Of a stretch of DNA of 64,000 nucleotides, positions 59,691 through 64,000 are shown one piece after another. Source of the stretch: Catellatospora vulcania (GTDB taxonomy: Bacteria > Actinomycetota > Actinomycetes > Mycobacteriales > Micromonosporaceae); NCBI RefSeq assembly GCF_009720385.1, contig NZ_WARX01000037.1, positions 26,170 through 90,169 of the forward strand. The letters are read 5' to 3'. Each line of letters opens with the position of its first letter. The stretch's first letter is position 1. The position numbers were made by a program, and so were the translations under genes. Below the pieces are notes generated by a model. It was not told the DNA's origin, searched no databases, and saw nothing but the letters and a program-made list of their open reading frames with translations.

Positions 59691-61244
59691 ATGAGCACCA
59701 CGTCCCCGCCCGCACGCATGAGCCACCGCGAGATCCTGGAGTCCCTGAGCGGGCTGCTGCTCGTGCTGTTCGTCGCCATGATCAGCTCGACCATCGTGTC
59801 GACCGCGCTGCCGCGTATCGTCGGCGAGCTGAACGGCACCCAGACGCAGTACACCTGGGTCGTCACCTCAACCCTGCTCGCCGCCACCGCCACCACCCCG
59901 GTCTGGGGCCGGCTGGCGGACATGTTCAGCAAGAAGCTGCTCGTCCAGATCGCCATCGGCATCTTCGTGCTGGGCTCGCTGATCAGCGGCTTCGCCCAGG
60001 ACACTCCCCAGATCATCGCCGCGCGCGCGTTCCAGGGCATCGGCGTCGGCGGCCTGCAGGCCCTGGTGCAGATCGTGATCGCGGCGATGATCCCGCCCCG
60101 CGAGCGCGGCCGCTACAACGGCTACCTCGGCGGCGTGATGGCCGTGGCGACGCTGGCCGGGCCGCTGCTCGGCGGCCTGATCGTGGACACCTCGTGGCTG
60201 GGCTGGCGCTGGTGCTTCTTCATCGGCGTGCCCATCGCGGTCATCGCCTTCGTGCTGCTGCAGTTCACCCTGCACCTGCCGGCCGGCGTCCGGTCCAAGG
60301 GCAAGGTCGACTACCTTGGCGCGGCACTCATCGCCGTCGGCGTGAGCACCCTGCTGATCTGGGTGTCCTTCGTCGGCAACTCGTTTGCCTGGCTGTCCTG
60401 GCAGACCGCCGCCATGGTGCTGTCGTCGCTGGTCATCCTCGGCCTCGCCGTCCTGGTCGAACGCCGTGCCGCGCAACCGGTCGTGCCGCTGGACGTGATC
60501 CGCCAGCGGGTGCCCGCCCTCGCCATCCTCGCCAGCCTCGCGGTCGGCATGGCCATGTTCGGCGGCGCGGTGTTCCTCGGCCAGTACTTCCAGGTCGGGC
60601 GCGGCTACACGCCCACCGAGGCGGGCCTGCTGACCATGCCCATGATGCTCGGCGTGCTGATCTCCTCGACCGTCACCGGCCGCATGGTCACCACCTCCGG
60701 CAAGGTCAAGCCGTACATCGTCACCGGCGCGATCGTTCTGGTCGCCGGCTTCGGCGGGCTGTCGTTCATCGACCACGACACGCCGCTGACCTTCATCGGC
60801 GCGGGCATGCTGCTGGCCGGCGCGGGCGTCGGCATGACGATGCAGAACCTGGTGCTCGCGGTGCAGAACACCGCCGCGCTGAAAGACCTCGGCGCGGCCA
60901 CCGGGGCGGTCACCTTCTTCCGCTCGCTCGGCGGCACCATCGGCGTGTCCGTGCTCGGCGCGATCCTGGCCGAGCGGGTCAAGACGAGCATCCTGTCCCA
61001 CCTCGCCGCCGCGGGGCTGCCCGCCGGGGCGGGCGGCGGCTCGCTCAACCTCAAGGCCCTGCCACCCGCCGCCCAGGCGATCGTCCGGGAGGCGTACGGC
61101 GACGCCACCGGCCACATTTTCCTGGTGTCGGCCGCCATCGGCGTGGTCGGTGTCCTCGCCGCGCTGGCCCTGCCGAAGATCACTCTGCGGTCCAGCGTCG
61201 ACCTGCCCGCCACCGCGCCCGAGCCCGCGCTGGCCGAGGTCTGA
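59691..61244 (+). CDS. MFS multidrug exporter, DHA2 (14-TM, EmrB/QacA) family
   Basis: A 517-residue proton-driven exporter. Fourteen hydrophobic helices can be drawn. The family motif in TM1, STIVSTALPRIVGELNGTQT, and the loop motif VWGRLADMFSKKL are present, and GPLLGGLIVDTSWLGWRWCF marks TM5. ATG 59691 is favoured over upstream codons, because these would include the operator. It probably exports hydrophobic drugs or metabolites and is induced through the palindrome upstream. Confidence 0.92.
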   Translation: MSTTSPPARMSHREILESLSGLLLVLFVAMISSTIVSTALPRIVGELNGTQTQYTWVVTSTLLAATATTPVWGRLADMFSKKLLVQIAIGIFVLGSLISGFAQDTPQIIAARAFQGIGVGGLQALVQIVIAAMIPPRERGRYNGYLGGVMAVATLAGPLLGGLIVDTSWLGWRWCFFIGVPIAVIAFVLLQFTLHLPAGVRSKGKVDYLGAALIAVGVSTLLIWVSFVGNSFAWLSWQTAAMVLSSLVILGLAVLVERRAAQPVVPLDVIRQRVPALAILASLAVGMAMFGGAVFLGQYFQVGRGYTPTEAGLLTMPMMLGVLISSTVTGRMVTTSGKVKPYIVTGAIVLVAGFGGLSFIDHDTPLTFIGAGMLLAGAGVGMTMQNLVLAVQNTAALKDLGAATGAVTFFRSLGGTIGVSVLGAILAERVKTSILSHLAAAGLPAGAGGGSLNLKALPPAAQAIVREAYGDATGHIFLVSAAIGVVGVLAALALPKITLRSSVDLPATAPEPALAEV

Positions 61245-61253
61245 CCGACCGGC

Positions 61254-61391
61254 ATGGACACCGGCAACGGTGCGGACGCCGCCGAGCACGACGGCCCGGC
61301 GGCGTCCCGGCAGAGCGGGCGCTGGTTCGTCGGACCGGTCGCCACCCCACTGGTCCGGCTGGGGCGCCGGCCGGTGGTGGTAGTGCCATGA
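61254..61391 (+). pseudogene. 45-codon ORF resembling the C-terminal end of a universal stress protein
   Basis: The product begins MDTGNGADAAEH and ends FVGPVATPLVRLGRRPVVVV with a final P. The end resembles the last helix and strand of UspA domains (GSVATALVRHAPCPVVVV style). Its stop overlaps another ATG (ATGA). It could be a remnant of a stress-protein gene or chance; the rest of the domain is absent. Confidence 0.3.
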
Positions 61392-61409
61392 AGCCGGACG
61401 CACCGACAG

Positions 61410-61491
61410 GCGGAGGACGGGGGCGGTCATGCCGATCGGAGCGCTGACGGGCGGAGGACGGGGGCGGTCATGCCGATCGGAGCGCTGACGG
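61410..61491. repeat. Perfect 41-bp tandem duplication
   Basis: The 41 bases starting GCGGAGGACGGGGGCGGTCA occur twice without a mismatch (61410-61450 and 61451-61491). Each carries a ribosome-binding-like GGAGG and an ATGCCGATCGGAGCG start. As 41 is not a multiple of three, the copy shifts the frame. Identical copies imply a recent event. Confidence 0.95.
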
Positions 61492-61691
61492 CCGCGCTGC
61501 TCGCGGTGCTGTCGTCGGCGATCCTGGCCAGGTGTCGGTGCCGGTCGCGGCCCGCGCCGCCACCGAACCGGACCGCTCCCACCGCCTGCGTGCCGGAGCG
61601 CGGCGGCCGCAGAGGTCCGTTCCGCCGCCGGGCGCGGCCGGGCAGGGCAGCCCGGCGGCCACGCAACCGCAACGCCGCCGGGGTGCGGTGA
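61470..61691 (+). CDS. Candidate small protein starting in the second duplication unit
   Basis: A 73-residue ORF. An N-terminal hydrophobic helix (MPIGALTAALLAVLSSAILA) is followed by an Arg/Pro-rich tail with CRCR. GGAGGACGGGGGCGG precedes the ATG. The tail composition is what a random GC-rich frame would give, so only the N-terminus supports reality. Confidence 0.3.
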   Translation: MPIGALTAALLAVLSSAILARCRCRSRPAPPPNRTAPTACVPERGGRRGPFRRRARPGRAARRPRNRNAAGVR

Positions 61692-61733
61692 GAGGGTCTG
61701 CGCGAGCCGGTGGGGCTGGGTGAGAATGGTGCG

Positions 61734-62042
61734 ATGACAGCACGGCCGGCCGGATACGCCGAGGTGGCGCGGCTCTACGCGGAGCAGTGCGAGGCGCCTT
61801 TCCCCGACGGTGTGCGCGGCGCTGACTGCGCGGGCGTCGACCTGGTCATGCTGGACGCGGACACCGCCGGTTGCGTGCATACCTGGCTGAGCAACGGCGG
61901 CGCCCTCGACGCCTGGCGCCGGGACGTCCTGAGCCGGCGTCTCGAACACCTCGAACAGGTCGTGCCGCGGCTGTCGGGCAGTCCGGCCGGTGACTACTAC
62001 GCGGCATGGCGCCGGCTGGCGCTGCTCGTCCGGGACTCGTAG
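61734..62042 (+). CDS. Conserved-looking small protein of unknown function
   Basis: A 102-residue soluble, mostly helical protein (YAEVARLYAEQCEAPFPDGV, then LVMLDADTAGCVHTWLSNGG). It has two Cys near residues 19 and 33 and a Trp-rich end. The start is ATG 61734; GAGAAT 6 nt upstream could serve a leaderless transcript. No family recognised. Confidence 0.6.
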   Translation: MTARPAGYAEVARLYAEQCEAPFPDGVRGADCAGVDLVMLDADTAGCVHTWLSNGGALDAWRRDVLSRRLEHLEQVVPRLSGSPAGDYYAAWRRLALLVRDS

Positions 62043-62208
62043 GAACCACGACCTGGCGCACCTTCAGGTGTTCCGTGCGAAGCAGTGTTCCCAGCCGCCG
62101 CGCCGGCATCGTTTCGCCCTCGTCCACAGCGGCGGTCGTCACCCACGTTCACGCGCGGCGGTAGGGGCTGTGGACAACCCTGCCAGGGCAGTACGTGTCC
62201 ACCGCCGG

Positions 62209-62248
62209 CCACAACTTCTGCGTTGTATCCACAACCCAGAAGTTGTGG
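62209..62248. repeat. Long hairpin with DnaA-box-like words nearby
   Basis: CCACAACTTCTG pairs with CAGAAGTTGTGG over 12 bp; after a C/C mismatch GTTGT pairs with ACAAC around ATCC. It lies between a plus-strand gene and the convergent LLM oxidoreductase, so bidirectional termination is the simplest reading. The gap 62043-62278 also has TCGTCCACA (62120), TGTGGACAA (62169), GTGTCCACC (62195) and GTATCCACA (62225), close to DnaA-box words. No gene is seen in it. Confidence 0.7.
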
Positions 62249-62278
62249 GCTTCCAGCGACATGTGTCCCTGGGACGGC

Positions 62279-63283
62279 TCAGTCCAGCGCCCTGATCGCC
62301 GGGATGATCGTCTCGCCGTACGCGGCCAGGGTGTGGTCCATGTCGTCGTGCTGGAGGTAGACCGCGAACTGGTCCACGCCCAGCTCCTTCAGCCGGGTCA
62401 GCTTCTCGATGTGGGCCTGGGCCGGGCCGAGCACGCAGAACCGGTCCACGATGTCGTCGGTGACGAACGCGGTGTGCGCGTTGTCGGCACGGCCGTGTTC
62501 GGCGTAGTCGTAGCCCTGCCGGCCCTTGATGTACTCCGCCAGCGCGTGCGGCACAGCCCCGTGGTCGCCGTAGCGGGCCACGATGTCGGCGATGTGGTTG
62601 CCGACCATGCCGCCGAACCAGCGCACCTGGTCGCGCTGGTGGGCGAGGTCGTCGCCGACGTACGCGGGCGCGGCCACGCAGATCTTGACCGCGGACGGGT
62701 CGCGCCCGGCCTGCTCGGCGGCCTTTCGCACATGCTTGATCATCCACTCGGTGATGTCCAGGTCGGCGAGCTGCAGGATGAAGCCGTCGCCGACCTCGCC
62801 GGTCACCTTGATGGCCTTGGGGCCGTACGCGGCGACCCACACCTCCAGCGCCGAGTCCTTGACCCACGGGAGCTGCATCTCGATGCCGCGGTGGGTCGCC
62901 TCGTGCCCGTTGGCCAGGGCGCGGATCACGCCGACGGCCTCGCGCAGGTGCGCGATGTCGACCGGTGGCAGGCCGAGGGTGCGCCGGGCGGAGTCGCCGC
63001 GGCCGATGCCGCAGACGGTGCGGTTGCCGTACAGCTCGTTGAGGGTGGCGAAGGTGCTGGCGGTGACGGTGACGTCCCGGGTGCCCGGGTTGGTCACCAT
63101 CGGCCCGACGATGACCTTCTCGGTCGCGGCCAGGATCGCGCTGTAGATGACGTACGGCTCCTGCCACAGCAGGTGCGAGTCGAACGACCACACGTGGCTG
63201 AAGCCCGCCGCCTCGGCCCGCTGCGACAGCTCGATGACCCGCTTCGCCGGCGGGTCCAGCTGGAACACGACCCCGATGTCCAC
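62279..63283 (-). CDS. LLM-class F420-dependent oxidoreductase of the pyrimidine-catabolism type
   Basis: A 334-residue TIM-barrel oxidoreductase of the luciferase-like superfamily, close to the CPS_4043-type subgroup that accompanies dihydropyrimidinase genes. It starts MDIGVVFQLDPPAKRVIELS; VGPMVTNPGTRDVTVTAS and TVCGIGRGDSARRTLGLPPV are typical of the F420 or flavin pocket. AAAGGAAA lies before GTG 63283. The dihydropyrimidinase gene precedes it on the same strand, so both should act on dihydrouracil or hydantoin-like compounds. Confidence 0.9.
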   Translation of the reverse strand: MDIGVVFQLDPPAKRVIELSQRAEAAGFSHVWSFDSHLLWQEPYVIYSAILAATEKVIVGPMVTNPGTRDVTVTASTFATLNELYGNRTVCGIGRGDSARRTLGLPPVDIAHLREAVGVIRALANGHEATHRGIEMQLPWVKDSALEVWVAAYGPKAIKVTGEVGDGFILQLADLDITEWMIKHVRKAAEQAGRDPSAVKICVAAPAYVGDDLAHQRDQVRWFGGMVGNHIADIVARYGDHGAVPHALAEYIKGRQGYDYAEHGRADNAHTAFVTDDIVDRFCVLGPAQAHIEKLTRLKELGVDQFAVYLQHDDMDHTLAAYGETIIPAIRALD

Positions 63284-63337
63284 TGTGGGATTTCCTTTCG
63301 AGCTGACGTACTGGCTGGTGAACGGGGTGGGGTGTTG

Positions 63338-63353
63338 AGAAGGCGCCCTTCCT
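63338..63353. repeat. Solitary half of the GAAGGGCACCTTC repeat
   Basis: AGAAGGCGCCCTTCCT matches one arm of the hairpin family (AGAAGGTGCCCTTCCT) with one change. The second arm is missing. It touches the dihydropyrimidinase stop codon. Confidence 0.5.
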
Positions 63354-64000
63354 CACAGCAGGTAGGTGGACAGGCCCCGGGGGAGGTAGCGGCCGTGGCC
63401 TTTGTGGCCGTGGAAGTCGTTGTTCGCGACGAGAACGGTGCCCCGGGAGATGACGGTGTCGACCTTGCCCGCGATCTCGTAGCCCTCGTAGGCCGAGTGG
63501 TCCATGTTCATGTGGTGGGTGTCGACGCTGATCCGGGTACGGCCGTTGGGGTCGTAGACGACGATGTCGGCGTCGGAGCCCGGTGCCAGCACGCCCTTGC
63601 GGGGGTAGAGGCCGAACATGCGGGCGGGGGTGGTGGCGAGGGTCTCGACCCAGCGGGACAGGGAGAGCTTGCCGTCGACGACGCCCTGGTAGAGCAGGTC
63701 GACGCGGTGTTCGACACCGCCGATGCCGTTGGGGATCTTCGAGAAGTCGCCGAGGCCGAGTTCCTTCTGCTCCTTGAAGCAGAAGGGGCAGTGGTCGGTG
63801 GATACCACGGCCAGGTCGTTGGTGCGCAGGCCGCGCCAGAGGTCGCGCATGTGGGGTTCGTGCTTGGAGCGCAGGGGAGTGGAGCAGACCCATTTGGCGC
63901 CTTCGAAGCCTGGTGCGCCGAGTTGGTCTTCGAGGGTGAGGTAGAGGTATTGGGGGCAGGTTTCGGCGAAGACGTTGCGGCCGGTGTCGCGGGCGGCGGC
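63353..64000 (-). CDS. Dihydropyrimidinase / hydantoinase, C-terminal part, cut by window end
   Basis: The last 215 residues of a cyclic amidohydrolase are visible; the frame stays open to the window edge. Motifs are VFAETCPQYLYLTLEDQ, VCSTPLRSKHEPHM, the metal Asp in VVSTDHCPFCFKEQKELG, then FSKIPNGIGGVEHRV and GVLAPGSDADIVVYDPNG. The order and spacing match HydA/DHPase. The enzyme opens dihydrouracil or 5-substituted hydantoins. It is first in the pair with the LLM oxidoreductase, 69 bp apart. Confidence 0.92.
   Translation of the reverse strand, partial: AAARDTGRNVFAETCPQYLYLTLEDQLGAPGFEGAKWVCSTPLRSKHEPHMRDLWRGLRTNDLAVVSTDHCPFCFKEQKELGLGDFSKIPNGIGGVEHRVDLLYQGVVDGKLSLSRWVETLATTPARMFGLYPRKGVLAPGSDADIVVYDPNGRTRISVDTHHMNMDHSAYEGYEIAGKVDTVISRGTVLVANNDFHGHKGHGRYLPRGLSTYLL

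Noticed and set aside
62120..62233. Chromosomal replication origin
   Set aside because: There are only four imperfect boxes, no dnaA, dnaN or AT-rich unwinding region, and a gene order unlike oriC.

Overview
The window is very GC-rich, with tightly packed genes. Many start codons (ATG or GTG) sit 6-7 nt behind a TAnnnT box, the pattern of leaderless actinobacterial transcripts. It carries a full Pup-proteasome locus, a Tat pair, an F420-type oxidoreductase and WYL regulators. Together these point to an actinomycete chromosome, most likely Micromonosporaceae. The family is inferred from gene content and intergenic palindromes, not from a marker gene.

Layout. 1-7.2 kb: osmoprotectant-type ABC genes with start codons 2 bp apart, a flavin monooxygenase behind a double operator, two convergent MFS exporters, and an ArsR-type regulator on a near-perfect operator. 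7.2-16.2 kb: one minus-strand unit of histidine kinase, response regulator and two successive MacB-like ATPase/permease pairs, a BceRS/LiaRS-style cell-envelope stress module with a duplicated transporter. 16.3-46.2 kb: an extended proteasome region with the order of the M. tuberculosis Rv2119-Rv2090 segment: RecB-like nuclease, M50 protease, trmI, ferredoxin, arc/mpa, GT2, dop, pup, endonuclease VII-like gene, prcB, prcA, rmlB, pafA, DUF3866, pafB, pafC, tatA, tatC, lipid kinase, P450, ferredoxin/reductase fusion, HAD, helY, MHYT protein and 5'-3' exonuclease. The rmlB and lipid kinase-P450-HAD blocks look like insertions into the ancestral order.

46.3-64 kb is mixed: universal stress protein, acyl-CoA dehydrogenase, cysteine dioxygenase plus rhodanese, DUF1684, FKBP, aldo/keto reductase with aroA, secreted serine hydrolase, TetR/alkB, a methyltransferase-DUF393 fusion with a membrane-SRPBCC-like partner, a 14-TM exporter, a scrambled patch of small ORFs with a 41-bp tandem duplication, and finally an F420-type oxidoreductase beside a dihydropyrimidinase (reductive pyrimidine breakdown) cut by the window edge.

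Working logic of the core: Dop deamidates Pup, PafA ligates it to lysines, Arc unfolds pupylated proteins into the PrcBA chamber, and PafB/PafC act as a DNA-damage-responsive activator. Nucleases, helicase and tRNA methyltransferase are old neighbours of unclear link.

The most unusual non-gene structure is three repeat systems. One is a 23-codon overlapping mini-ORF that bridges gene pairs (pafB/pafC and tatC/lipid kinase). One is a 60-65 bp intergenic palindrome in five copies. One is a GAAGGGCACCTTC hairpin in three copies plus one half. No rRNA, tRNA, IS element, prophage or CRISPR array was seen.
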